From a virus, in IMG/VR virus record IMGVR_UViG_3300008116_005721, positions 1-22,011 of that record: DNA of 22,011 nt; one strand, given 5' to 3'. The position numbers were made by a program, and so were the translations under genes. Below are positions 7,457 to 15,868 of the stretch, piece by piece. The stretch's first letter is position 1; each line of letters begins with the position of its first letter. The notes beneath the pieces were generated by a model, which had not been told where the DNA came from, searched no databases, and was given only the letters and a program-made list of their open reading frames with translations.

Positions 7457-7723
7457 ATGACATCAAAAGAATTTGTTATTTGGTTAAAGGGATTTTCAAA
7501 AGCAGCAAACTCATATAATATTACACCTGCACAATGGGATGAAATACAAGAGGAATTAGAAAAAGTAAATGATGGTGGAGTTTCAATTGGAGTAGGCGGA
7601 CAGGGAATACCAAACGGAACTATAACAGCAACACCTGGTTATGGTACTCTTACATATAATCCATCCACATCAACTACAAATGGATATCCAAGCGGTAGTA
7701 GTTTTCATTATACAAATTTTTAA
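7457..7723 (+). CDS. Small unknown phage protein with Gly/Ser/Thr-rich tail
   Basis: 88 residues in two parts. The first 40 (KEFVIWLKGFSKAANSYNIT, then PAQWDEIQEELEKV) are helical and resemble, from memory, the N terminus of small conserved proteins of marine and Bacteroidetes T4-like phages. The rest is a low-complexity tail rich in G, T, S, P, N and Y. Function is unknown. It ends one base before the epimerase start. Confidence 0.65.
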   Translation: MTSKEFVIWLKGFSKAANSYNITPAQWDEIQEELEKVNDGGVSIGVGGQGIPNGTITATPGYGTLTYNPSTSTTNGYPSGSSFHYTNF

Positions 7724-7724
7724 T

Positions 7725-8591
7725 ATGAAAAACATATTAGTTACAGGAGGTGCCGGATTTGTTGGATATGCATTGACAAAAGAACTTATTAAAAGGGGAT
7801 ATAATGTTGATGTTTTAGATAATCTTTACATAGGTGCCAACGAAGCAGTAATTGCAGAAGGTTCTAACTTTTTAAATGGTGATGTTAGAAGTATGAATAA
7901 TATGAAAATTAAAGAGTATAAATACATATTTCATTTAGCAGCAATCAGTAGAATACAACCATCTTTTTATAAACCACAATTAACATTTTCCGTAAACGTA
8001 GATGGAACCAGACAGGTAATAGAATATACAATGCCAATTAGAGCAAAACTAATATACGCTGGGTCATCATCTCGTCATCATAATCCAATGTTATCACCAT
8101 ACGCTATGAGTAAACATATGGGTGAGGAATGGATTAAAATGTATAAAGGTATTTATGGGTTAAACGCAGAAATAGTAAGATTCTATAATGTATATGGACC
8201 AGGCGAATTAGTAGATTCTCATATGGCAGCAGTAATTGGAATTTGGAGAGCCGCAATCAAAAACGGAGAACCAATTAAAATACATGGTGATGGTGAACAA
8301 AGGAGAGATTTTACTCACATTGATGATATCGTAGATGGTTTAATCCGTATTGCGGAGAGTGATGAAAAGCATCAAGATGCGTGGGAATTAGGAACTGGTA
8401 AAAATTATTCTCTAAATGAAGTTGCCGATATGTTTGGTGATATTAGAAGGGAATATGTAGATGATGTGAGAGGTAATTATAGAGAAACATTAAGAATTAA
8501 CAATGATGCCATTGAAAGATTAGGATGGCAACCAACTGATAAATTAAAAAGTTATATAGATGAAATTAAGTTACGCAATAACAGCTTGTAA
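7725..8591 (+). CDS. NAD-dependent sugar epimerase/dehydratase (extended SDR)
   Basis: 288 residues. The N terminus carries the Rossmann glycine motif TGGAGFVG (7-14), followed by the acidic end of beta-2 (VDVLDNLY). The catalytic pair is Y126-x3-K130 (SPYAMSKHMGE) with upstream serines (GSSSRHH) as the third member, and a later RRDFTHIDDIVDGL segment is typical of nucleotide-sugar epimerases and dehydratases of the GalE/RmlB type. It probably makes or interconverts a nucleotide sugar for the neighbouring glycosyltransferases; which one cannot be told. ATG 7725 is chosen because it gives the canonical MKNILVTGG start; the frame is open 84 bases further upstream within the previous gene. Confidence 0.92.
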   Translation: MKNILVTGGAGFVGYALTKELIKRGYNVDVLDNLYIGANEAVIAEGSNFLNGDVRSMNNMKIKEYKYIFHLAAISRIQPSFYKPQLTFSVNVDGTRQVIEYTMPIRAKLIYAGSSSRHHNPMLSPYAMSKHMGEEWIKMYKGIYGLNAEIVRFYNVYGPGELVDSHMAAVIGIWRAAIKNGEPIKIHGDGEQRRDFTHIDDIVDGLIRIAESDEKHQDAWELGTGKNYSLNEVADMFGDIRREYVDDVRGNYRETLRINNDAIERLGWQPTDKLKSYIDEIKLRNNSL

Positions 8592-9183
8592 TGAGCATGA
8601 AGAGATTATAAGATTAGTTACGCAATTATTGAATTATAAGGGAGAAAATTCAGAAGTTGTAATTCTTTTAGATACACCAAAAGCACCTACTGAAATGGTT
8701 GAGTATTTGGAGTTGCAGGCAAACGCAGACCACATTACTCTAATCGAATCCGAATTTGATAATGATTTTGCACAATGGAAAAACCTATTGAACTCACAAT
8801 GTAAAGGTGAGTGGATATTTCAGTTAGATGCCGATGAATATTTAGAGCCAGATTTGATTGATAATTTGGAGGATATATTAAATAACAACGGAGATAAAGA
8901 TATGATTGTTGTTCCTCGTATTAATACGGTTGAAGGATTAACTGAAGCGCATATTCAAAAATGGGGATGGAGAGTGGATGAAAAAGGTTGGGTTAATTTC
9001 CCAGATGTTCAAACTCGTATCTACAAAAACTCTGATAAGATAGGCTGGAGTGGGAAAGTACACGAAAGAATTGTAGGATTTCAAAATTATACAGCATTTC
9101 CAACTGATGAAATTTATTGTATTAAACATCCAAAAACAATTGAAAGACAAGAAAAGCAAAACAATTATTACGATACTTTATAA
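8560..9183 (+). CDS. Glycosyltransferase, GT-A fold, GT2-like
   Basis: 207 residues. The N terminus (LSYAITACNEHEEI) is the usual GT2 opening that binds the nucleotide, and D90-A-D92 (FQLDADEYL) is the DxD-type metal site. A WSGKVHERI stretch follows, as in bacterial GT2 enzymes that transfer single sugars. The gene starts 32 bases inside the epimerase gene, and its TAATG junction couples it to the next one. Confidence 0.88.
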   Translation: MKLSYAITACNEHEEIIRLVTQLLNYKGENSEVVILLDTPKAPTEMVEYLELQANADHITLIESEFDNDFAQWKNLLNSQCKGEWIFQLDADEYLEPDLIDNLEDILNNNGDKDMIVVPRINTVEGLTEAHIQKWGWRVDEKGWVNFPDVQTRIYKNSDKIGWSGKVHERIVGFQNYTAFPTDEIYCIKHPKTIERQEKQNNYYDTL

Positions 9184-9854
9184 TGGTACACATTTATTAT
9201 CACATATATGCTATTGATGGAGTTGAATCTATAATTGATGAACAATTGACGTTGATTCAAAAATTTTTTCAATTCCCATATACATTGAATATTGGTATTT
9301 CTATTGCAGATGAAAATATAACATCGAGATATATTATTGAAAAAATTTATGGATACAATAAATTGGAATATAAGATTAAAGATATTAGATGTAAAGGAAA
9401 CGAATTTGTTACATTAGATTTGATTGAAACGGATAAAGATACATTTAAAGATGAAGATTATGTTTTTTATTTTCACACCAAAGGTGCTTCTAAAATAAAC
9501 CATGCATTTTACAATTATATTTGCGATTGGAGGAATCTATTACAATTTTTTAATATAGAAAAAGTAAATAATGTTTTTAAAATTTTTGAAAAAACTGATT
9601 GTAATACATATGGTATAAATTTATTAAGTAAAATTTATAATGAAAAGCCAACACAAATGTATGGTGGAAATTTTTGGTGGGCAAAAGCAAAATATATAAA
9701 AACAATAAATACAAAAAAATCAGATAAATTTATTAGAGTAGATGCTGAAATAAATTACATTCAAAATGGAATTGATTGGAATCCTTTTAACGCATTTAAT
9801 AGTAATGTAAACCACTATTATGAACCATATCCAAAAAATAATTATGCAAAATAA
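9183..9854 (+). CDS. Putative glycosyltransferase-like protein (HTKG/GGNFWW type)
   Basis: 223 residues. I recognise no catalytic DxD, but two signatures stand out: FYFHTKGAS (H98-T-K-G101) and YGGNFWWAKAKYI (G161-G-N-F-W-W166). Proteins with an HTKG stretch and a later GGNFWWAK stretch occur, from memory, in bacterial polysaccharide loci and in large viruses and are thought to be glycosyltransferase-like. D/N-rich segments near the end could take part in substrate binding. The position between two glycosyltransferases supports the idea, but the enzymatic role is an inference. The next gene starts inside its 3' end. Confidence 0.65.
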   Translation: MVHIYYHIYAIDGVESIIDEQLTLIQKFFQFPYTLNIGISIADENITSRYIIEKIYGYNKLEYKIKDIRCKGNEFVTLDLIETDKDTFKDEDYVFYFHTKGASKINHAFYNYICDWRNLLQFFNIEKVNNVFKIFEKTDCNTYGINLLSKIYNEKPTQMYGGNFWWAKAKYIKTINTKKSDKFIRVDAEINYIQNGIDWNPFNAFNSNVNHYYEPYPKNNYAK

Positions 9855-10740
9855 AATAACATTTATATACGATTACAAACAAGGTGAACAATGGTCGACA
9901 CCATTATCATTGGTAAATGAATTTAAAAAAAGAGGTTGGGAAACCGAAATAGTATCAATTGCTAATGGTGATGATTCCCAATTACAATTATGGATTCAGC
10001 AAGATACACATACTGATATTGTATTATTTATGGATTGGGGTAGATTTGATTCAAAGTGGTTAGATAAATCCTTAAAACCAAATGCATTTTGGATACAAGA
10101 AAGTGGAGATGACCCACAAAACTTTGAAAGAAACTTTCCAAAAGCAAATAGATTTCATTTAACCATAACACCTGCTGCAAATTCATATGAGGAATATAAA
10201 AAAAGAGGTATAAATGTTAGATGGATTACACATTGGGCAGATACTATGGTTCAATTTCCAATGAATGTTGAACCAAAATATGTTGCAGTTACAACTAGGG
10301 GACCAGGTGGTTCTCAATTTCTTGATTACCTAACAAATTGGGCAGAGGGTGTAATTGGTAATCGTAATGGTATGGGACCAAAAGAACATACTGAATTTTT
10401 AAATAGTGGATTAATCGTTATACAAAATAGTAGGTGGAGAGAGGTTACTCGTAGAATATTCGAAGGTATGGCTTGCGGTAAATTGGTTATAACAGACAGA
10501 TTACCAGATGAAGCAAAACTTTATAAATTATTTGCGGAAGGTGATGAAATCATTTTATACAACGATATGTTCGATTGTATAGAAAAAATAAATTACTATA
10601 ATGAAAATGAGCAGGAAAGAGAAAGGATAGCATTTAATGGAATGCAAAAGGTGTTAAACAATTATACGCAAATTCAAGTAGTGGATAAATTAATAGAAGA
10701 ATATGAAACGTACAGAAATAATAAACATACTAATAGCTAA
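9844..10740 (+). CDS. Glycosyltransferase, GT-B fold (CgeB/Glyco_trans_1_2-like)
   Basis: 298 residues. The C-terminal half has the pattern of the GT-B family with a RRIFEGMACGKLVITDRLPD segment, a DEIILYNDMFDCIEKI stretch and a final helical region (ERERIAFNGMQKVL), as in CgeB-like and PF13524-type glycosyltransferases. The N-terminal half (ITFIYDYKQGEQWSTPLSLV) is the other Rossmann-like domain. An in-frame ATG at 9820 would add eight residues; ATG 9844 is preferred because the protein then begins right at the first beta strand and the overlap with the previous gene is only 11 bases. The donor sugar is unknown. Confidence 0.82.
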   Translation: MQNKITFIYDYKQGEQWSTPLSLVNEFKKRGWETEIVSIANGDDSQLQLWIQQDTHTDIVLFMDWGRFDSKWLDKSLKPNAFWIQESGDDPQNFERNFPKANRFHLTITPAANSYEEYKKRGINVRWITHWADTMVQFPMNVEPKYVAVTTRGPGGSQFLDYLTNWAEGVIGNRNGMGPKEHTEFLNSGLIVIQNSRWREVTRRIFEGMACGKLVITDRLPDEAKLYKLFAEGDEIILYNDMFDCIEKINYYNENEQERERIAFNGMQKVLNNYTQIQVVDKLIEEYETYRNNKHTNS

Positions 10741-11299
10741 ATTTGGTTACAAATCTTATTTAGAAATTGGAACACAAGACCCTACATCTAATTTTGAATT
10801 AATAAATGCAAAATGTAAAGTATCAATTGACCCATTTCCGAGAGGAGAGGTTACATTCGTAGGAACATCGGATGAGTACTTTGAATCGATTTCAGAAGAT
10901 GTAAAATTTGATATAATTTTTATTGATGGATTACATCACAACGACCAAGTATTAAAAGATATAGAAAATTCATTAAATCATTTATCGGATAATGGAACGA
11001 TTGTTTGCCACGATTGTTTACCAACAACTGAAAAAATGCAGGAGAGAAATGATCATGGTGGAGAATGGACCGGAGATGTATGGAAAGCAATCGCCGAATT
11101 GCGAGTTGAAAGAATAGATTTAGATATTAGAGTAGTTGATACCGATTATGGGTGTGGTATAATTCGTAGAGGTACTAATATTCCATACGAACCAAATATT
11201 GAAAATTATAAAACATATGCATATTATTCAACGCATAGACATATGTTAAATGTTGTATCATTAGAAGAATTTATACAATGGATAAATATACAATCATAA
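10703..11299 (+). CDS. SAM-dependent methyltransferase-like protein
   Basis: 198 residues with the class-I methyltransferase layout: YLEIGTQD (E21-I-G23) as the SAM-binding first motif, an acidic end of the next strand (VSIDPFP), FDIIFIDGLHHNDQVLKDIE as the motif around the fourth strand, and GTIVCHDCLP as the following one. The IDGxHxxxxVxxDI pattern belongs to the Methyltransf_24 type often found in polysaccharide loci. It may methylate a sugar hydroxyl on the glycan built by its neighbours (inference). It overlaps the previous gene by 38 bases and the next by 22. Confidence 0.85.
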   Translation: MKRTEIINILIAKFGYKSYLEIGTQDPTSNFELINAKCKVSIDPFPRGEVTFVGTSDEYFESISEDVKFDIIFIDGLHHNDQVLKDIENSLNHLSDNGTIVCHDCLPTTEKMQERNDHGGEWTGDVWKAIAELRVERIDLDIRVVDTDYGCGIIRRGTNIPYEPNIENYKTYAYYSTHRHMLNVVSLEEFIQWINIQS

Positions 11300-11901
11300 T
11301 ACCTACACTTTGGAAATCGAATAGAACTTTTAAATTATTAACTTATTTAAAAAATTGCGAATTTGTAGATGAAATTATTATAATTGATAATAAATCTGAC
11401 AAAGTAGAAGATAAAACAGAAGGAAAAATTAGATTAATTTCATTTGGAGAAAACATATATGTTAATCCTGCATGGAATAAAGGAATTGAATTGGCAAAAA
11501 ATCAATCTATTGCATTGGTAAATGATGATATAAATTTTAATCCAAATATATTCGGTGTTATAACAAACGATATTTTATTACAATATGGTATTATTGGACA
11601 ATCTGAATTTAATTATAAAGGGAATAATTCAGATGAACCTATTTTGGAAGTATGGAATAATAAGGTTAGAGATTGGGGTTGGGGTTGTCTTATTATGTTT
11701 GATAAAACAAATTGGATAGATATTCCGGATGATATTAAAATATGGTATGGCGATGATTATATATTCAAATGCAATCCATCTCCAAAAGCCACTATGAAAA
11801 ATTTTAACATAGAAACTGAAATGAGTACAACATCCGATGAACCAGTATGGGATGAACGAAAGAGAAATGATTATACAAATTTTATAAAATATTTACAATA
11901 A
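11278..11901 (+). CDS. Glycosyltransferase, GT-A fold, GT2-like
   Basis: 207 residues. The N terminus (YTIIIPTLWKSNRTFKLL) and the strand FVDEIIIIDNKSD are typical of GT2 nucleotide binding; VNDDINF (N82-D-D84) stands at the metal-site position, and WGWGCLIMF (about 131-139) is the usual acceptor-loop strand. The short length suggests a minimal catalytic domain without membrane segments. The start lies 22 bases inside the methyltransferase gene, and the stop overlaps the next start (TAATG). Confidence 0.82.
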   Translation: MDKYTIIIPTLWKSNRTFKLLTYLKNCEFVDEIIIIDNKSDKVEDKTEGKIRLISFGENIYVNPAWNKGIELAKNQSIALVNDDINFNPNIFGVITNDILLQYGIIGQSEFNYKGNNSDEPILEVWNNKVRDWGWGCLIMFDKTNWIDIPDDIKIWYGDDYIFKCNPSPKATMKNFNIETEMSTTSDEPVWDERKRNDYTNFIKYLQ

Positions 11902-12578
11902 TGGTTACAAAAGAACAATCCGATTTTAATGCTATAATGTTAAATGCATTGTTATGGCATACGATGTCCGACAAGATAAATTTTACCGAAATAACAGGTT
12001 GGCACAATTCTCATCCTTATTTGAGATTAAACATTTATAATGGTGTTCAAATGTCGCAAGTATTGGGAGTATATCTTGCATTAAATCCAAACTACATATC
12101 TGAATTTGATAATATAATTGAAATTGGAACATATAATGGTGGATTAACATCTTGGTTATATGATAATAAAAATCCAAATGCAATGGTGGTATCATATGAT
12201 ATTGATGGGAGTATCAATCATACAAAAAGAACTGATATAGATTTCAGAGTAGAAGATTGTTTTGAAGAAAAATCATTTAATGAAATCATTTCTTATATTC
12301 AAAGACCTGGTAAAACTTTGTTCGTATGTGATGGTGGTGATAAACCAAAAGAATTCAGTATATTTTCGGAATATCTAAAAAGTGGAGATGTTATCATTGC
12401 ACACGACTATGCAAAGAATCCAGAATATTGGAAATTTGTAACCAATTATTGGCAATGGCCGTATGAATCCGATACAAATTATGATAGTATAAGAGATGCA
12501 ATTATCAAAAATGGATTAGAACCATATAGAGATGATGAATTTAATTTTTATTTGTGGACAAGTTATATTAAAAAATAA
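11901..12578 (+). CDS. SAM-dependent methyltransferase / CmcI-like protein
   Basis: 225 residues. IIEIGTYNGGLTSWL (E74-I-G76 and on) is the SAM-binding glycine loop, SYDIDG the acidic second motif, VCDGGDKPKEF the fourth-strand motif and GDVIIAHDYA the next. This is the arrangement of CmcI/Methyltransf_24-type enzymes, among them sugar O-methyltransferases; the name cephalosporin hydroxylase that is often attached to CmcI-like proteins is misleading here. It is the second methyltransferase-like gene of the glycan locus and not a copy of the first. The next gene follows after 3 bases. Confidence 0.8.
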   Translation: MVTKEQSDFNAIMLNALLWHTMSDKINFTEITGWHNSHPYLRLNIYNGVQMSQVLGVYLALNPNYISEFDNIIEIGTYNGGLTSWLYDNKNPNAMVVSYDIDGSINHTKRTDIDFRVEDCFEEKSFNEIISYIQRPGKTLFVCDGGDKPKEFSIFSEYLKSGDVIIAHDYAKNPEYWKFVTNYWQWPYESDTNYDSIRDAIIKNGLEPYRDDEFNFYLWTSYIKK

Positions 12579-12581
12579 AGT

Positions 12582-13325
12582 ATGAATAAATTACCAATTA
12601 GTATAGGAATATTGAGTTGGCATAGTGGACAAGTTTTAGTAGATACCCTAACAACATATTACAATAATGGATTATTTGATATAGTTGATGATGTAACTAT
12701 TCTTTTTCAGGAATTTAATGAACAAGATTATCAAATAGCAAAGCATTTTGGATTGAATGTTATTGGTATGAATTCTAATATTGGAATTGGAAAAGCATTT
12801 ATTAAATTAACTGAAAATGCAAAGAACGATTATGTTTTAGTATTAGAACATGATTGGAATTTAATTGAAGATAAAGAAACTACACACAATACATTGAAGA
12901 GAAGTATATCAGCAATTGAAATGGGAATGGATGTTGTCCGTTTAAGACATAGAAAGAATCCAGGTTATCCACATTTTTCATTTAGACATAAAGGTGAAGA
13001 ATTAACTTATTTCGATGAAGAAATTGGAGCAACATCACCACATCTTTTGGATTCAATACATTGGTGCGATGCTGATATTGAATTTTCAGAACAAATCAAA
13101 AAATCAGAAGATATGTTTTGGACTACATCTCGTTACGGTAATTGGACAAACAACCCATGTTTATACAAAAAACAATTTTATTTAGATGTTGTTAAACCAT
13201 TTGCTGGTGATGGAATTGCATTGGAAGGAAATATAGGTAGATGGTGGGTTCAGCAAGAATATAAAGTAGGACACAACGAAGGATTGTTCATGCATAACGA
13301 TTGGCAAAAATACGGAAGAAGATGA
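12582..13325 (+). CDS. Glycosyltransferase-like protein, GT-A fold
   Basis: 247 residues. A GT2-like start (ISIGILSWHSGQVLVDTL), the strand-helix units that follow and VLEHDWNLI (E89-H-D-W92) at the metal-site position suggest a GT-A nucleotide-sugar transferase. The segment DVVRLRHRKNPG and the acidic EGNIGRWWVQQEYKVGHNEG near the end may form the acceptor and base region. The canonical DxD is replaced by EHD, so the activity is less certain than for the other GT2 genes. Its stop overlaps the next start (ATGA). Confidence 0.72.
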   Translation: MNKLPISIGILSWHSGQVLVDTLTTYYNNGLFDIVDDVTILFQEFNEQDYQIAKHFGLNVIGMNSNIGIGKAFIKLTENAKNDYVLVLEHDWNLIEDKETTHNTLKRSISAIEMGMDVVRLRHRKNPGYPHFSFRHKGEELTYFDEEIGATSPHLLDSIHWCDADIEFSEQIKKSEDMFWTTSRYGNWTNNPCLYKKQFYLDVVKPFAGDGIALEGNIGRWWVQQEYKVGHNEGLFMHNDWQKYGRR

Positions 13326-14113
13326 AATATACAATAATAAGTTCTCTAACAAATTATGGTGTAGAGCAAATTAGACCTTTTGTAGAATCCATAAATACAT
13401 GTGGGTATAAAGGAGAAAAATTAATGTTGGTTTATAATGTATCGGAAGATGTAATACGATATTTGGATGATAATGGTTGGTTAATAGCACAATCGGAAGA
13501 ACAGCAACACATTATTTTACAAAGATTCAGAGACATGTATGCTTTACTTCAAACTTATCAAACTGATGTAATTATTTGGGTTGATGTAAAGGATATAGTA
13601 TTTCAAAAAGACCCAACCGAATGGTTAAATAAATGGATGCAAAGAGATATTTTAGCATTTAGTGAATCCTTAAAATTTGGAGATGAAGAGTGGGCCAGAT
13701 TAAATGCTGGAACCAGTTTTCCTATGGAATGGGAATGGTTACAAAAAAAAGAAATATATTGCGCAGGAACGATTGTAGGTAAAAGAGAAGCAATAAAAGA
13801 TTTGTTTATTGACATTTATAGATGGAGTTTAACAACGGCAAATCCTCAACAATTAGCCGACCAAGCTGCATATAATATTTTAATTCATATGTATCAATGG
13901 AAAGATAAAGTTCAATTTGTAAAACAACAAGAAGGATTTGCAGCTCAGTTACATTTAAAGTTAAAAAAGGGAGATACACTACCGTATACCGAAGAATTAC
14001 CAACTATTGATGGTGATGAAATTAAAAACTCAAAGGGTGAACTATATACATTAGTTCATCAATATGATAGAAACGAAGAACTTAAAAAAATAATAGAAAA
14101 CAAATACAAATGA
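13322..14113 (+). CDS. Glycosyltransferase-like protein, GT-A fold
   Basis: 263 residues. IIWVDVKDIVFQKDPTEW has D88-x2-D91, the acidic cluster found at the metal site of GT-A proteins in which a D-x-K-D-(I/V)-x-F-Q-x-D-P pattern recurs. A later YCAGTIVGKREAIKDLF segment fits the strand that carries substrate contacts, and LADQAAYNIL follows as in related transferases. Family assignment beyond GT-A-like is uncertain. ATG 13322 is chosen because it forms an ATGA overlap with the preceding stop and gives a normal beta-strand start (MKYTIISSL); an ATG seven codons upstream is less likely. Confidence 0.72.
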   Translation: MKYTIISSLTNYGVEQIRPFVESINTCGYKGEKLMLVYNVSEDVIRYLDDNGWLIAQSEEQQHIILQRFRDMYALLQTYQTDVIIWVDVKDIVFQKDPTEWLNKWMQRDILAFSESLKFGDEEWARLNAGTSFPMEWEWLQKKEIYCAGTIVGKREAIKDLFIDIYRWSLTTANPQQLADQAAYNILIHMYQWKDKVQFVKQQEGFAAQLHLKLKKGDTLPYTEELPTIDGDEIKNSKGELYTLVHQYDRNEELKKIIENKYK

Positions 14114-15012
14114 AAAAAATAGTTATAACATCTTTCGTAATGCCACATGAGTTGGATGATTTAGAAAGAGTATTGGTTGATTTGAATAAAGCATCTAAAT
14201 TTATAGATGGAATGAATTATGAATTTTATATTTCATTTTCAATTTCCGATTACTTATTTGATTGGGAAAATTCAAAAGTAGACAAACAATTCTTTATTGA
14301 TAGATTCAATTCAATGAAACCACTAACGGATTGGGCCGGTAAGGCAACATACCAAATAAGAGATGAAATATTTGGAGCATTTCAATGTAAACGATATGCA
14401 CATATGGAATGTAAAGATGCAACGCATTTTATTTGGTTGGATACTGATATTTGCTTTGATGATAAGATTCTTTATTATATGGAAGCAAGTATTGATAGAT
14501 TGAAACAAACCGACCCAAATGTTGATAAATATTTTATTACTCCTGAAATAGTAAAATATTGGGATACTACTTGGGATTGTTTAGTCAATGAAAACTACCT
14601 TAATAAAGAATTAGATTATTGCAAAACAAATAATCCATTCTCTGAAAGTGGTGAGGTTGGTGATGTTGAATTATTATCAGTAATAAACAATGTTCCCGGA
14701 CAACCAAGAACTAAATTTGGAGCAGGTTGGTTTACATTATTATCAAAGCCCCTATTAGATAGAATACCTTTGCCAGAATCAATGGGTGCGTATGGTCCTG
14801 ATGATACATTTTTAATGTGGGGTATTGAAAAATTAAATCAAACAGGAGCAAACATATATCAATTTAAATTAAAAAATTATATTGTTTGTGAAAATTATAT
14901 TTATAGAAATAGAAAACATTACGATTCTATAATCAAAAGAATTGATAGAAAAGAAGAATTTAAAAATAAAGCATTTAGTAACTTTCAATTAGAAATAGAT
15001 AAAATACAATGA
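14110..15012 (+). CDS. Glycosyltransferase, GT-A fold, GT2-like
   Basis: 300 residues. FIWLDTDICF carries the DxD motif D111-T-D113; a later GAGWFTLLSKPLLDRI strand-helix unit and the AYGPDDTFLMWG stretch (D231-D232) correspond to the acceptor and catalytic-base region of GT2-type enzymes. The N-terminal part (IVITSFVMPHELDDLERVLV) fits the nucleotide-binding half. It is the last glycosyltransferase of the locus, joined by ATGA overlaps to the genes on both sides, including the second oxygenase. Confidence 0.82.
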   Translation: MKKIVITSFVMPHELDDLERVLVDLNKASKFIDGMNYEFYISFSISDYLFDWENSKVDKQFFIDRFNSMKPLTDWAGKATYQIRDEIFGAFQCKRYAHMECKDATHFIWLDTDICFDDKILYYMEASIDRLKQTDPNVDKYFITPEIVKYWDTTWDCLVNENYLNKELDYCKTNNPFSESGEVGDVELLSVINNVPGQPRTKFGAGWFTLLSKPLLDRIPLPESMGAYGPDDTFLMWGIEKLNQTGANIYQFKLKNYIVCENYIYRNRKHYDSIIKRIDRKEEFKNKAFSNFQLEIDKIQ

Positions 15013-15830
15013 GTATCATAGAAGCAAAAAAATTTTTACAAGAAAAGGGATATTGTACTTTTAATTTAAAAGAATTTAATTCAGAATATTTTCAAACATT
15101 AAAAGAAAATTTTCAATGTAACGAAAATAAAAATTTTAAAAATGGATGTAAAAATTTAAAAGCAACTGTAAACACAAAGATAAAAACTCTAAATTTAGAA
15201 AATGATTATGTAGTTATTGAAAATAAAGTTCATGTAGATGATGTATACCAATCATTTCAAGACGCAGAAATCAAAAAAAATGAAATAATTGATTTGATAA
15301 AAAATAATAAAAATTACTTTTGCGCCCAATTGTGGTTTCACACTGCATTAAATGATGTTTTGGTAAATATCGATACTAATCTAGATTCAAAATCCAAAGA
15401 TTGTATTACAAAAATTAATTACTTAAGTGATTTTTTAGAAAAAAGTTTAGGTGATATAACTAGATATTTTTTTGATATTAATGAATCTCAAGAATTAAGT
15501 CACCTAATGGAATTTACATATTATGATAAAGGTTGTTATTTAAATAATCATTCGGATGGAACAGGAACAGGTCGAATTTGTGCAATATTGATTTATTTAA
15601 ATGAGAATTATGATGTAAACAACGGAGGAATTTTAGTTTTAAATAATGCGGATAATGTAGTTCCTGAAATTGGTAATGTTGCCATAATAGATTTACAATC
15701 ATTTGATATACCACATATGGTTACGGAAGTTACCGATGGAATTGGTAGATATGCGTTTTTATCATTTGTAAAAAGAAAAGAAGATGAGTTTATTCATTCA
15801 TATGCGGATAGAAAAAAAAGTTTAATCTAA
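15009..15830 (+). CDS. Fe(II)/2-oxoglutarate-dependent oxygenase (copy 2)
   Basis: 273 residues, a paralogue of the oxygenase at 2793. The metal ligands are H181-x-D183 (NHSDG) and H236 (IPHMV), and R247 (GIGRY) is placed for 2-oxoglutarate. Both copies share the N-terminal layout (GYCTFNLKEF here, GYCSFNLKDF there) and the core IYLNENY ... NGG ... VVPEIGNVAI. A 26-base stretch is identical in the two genes (3384-3409 and 15657-15682), including third codon positions. This copy has about 30 extra residues in the middle of the N-terminal half. It is translationally coupled to the last glycosyltransferase by ATGA, so its substrate may be the glycan or a glycosylated protein (inference). Confidence 0.88.
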   Translation: MSIIEAKKFLQEKGYCTFNLKEFNSEYFQTLKENFQCNENKNFKNGCKNLKATVNTKIKTLNLENDYVVIENKVHVDDVYQSFQDAEIKKNEIIDLIKNNKNYFCAQLWFHTALNDVLVNIDTNLDSKSKDCITKINYLSDFLEKSLGDITRYFFDINESQELSHLMEFTYYDKGCYLNNHSDGTGTGRICAILIYLNENYDVNNGGILVLNNADNVVPEIGNVAIIDLQSFDIPHMVTEVTDGIGRYAFLSFVKRKEDEFIHSYADRKKSLI

Positions 15831-15836
15831 TTTTTT

Positions 15837-15844
15837 TATATTTA
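15837..15844 (+). promoter_or_regulatory. Promoter -7-like element
   Basis: TATATTTA, the same octamer as in the candidate promoters at 19482 and 21593, lies 24 bases before the ATG at 15869 in a 38-base gap. There is no TTG 20 bases upstream (the region is A-rich), so the call is weaker. Confidence 0.3.
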
Positions 15845-15868
15845 TATCCGTATATACAACTAAAAAAT

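Noticed and set aside
7641-7724. Upstream extension of the SDR gene
   Set aside because: The extension lies inside the preceding gene in another frame, and the canonical Rossmann start begins at ATG 7725.
15839-15846. TATTTATA here and at 19484-19491, which reads TATAAATA (the T4 late-promoter consensus) on the minus strand
   Set aside because: It points against all genes; the same bases are explained better as TATATTTA elements on the + strand, one of them with a TTG exactly 20 bases upstream.
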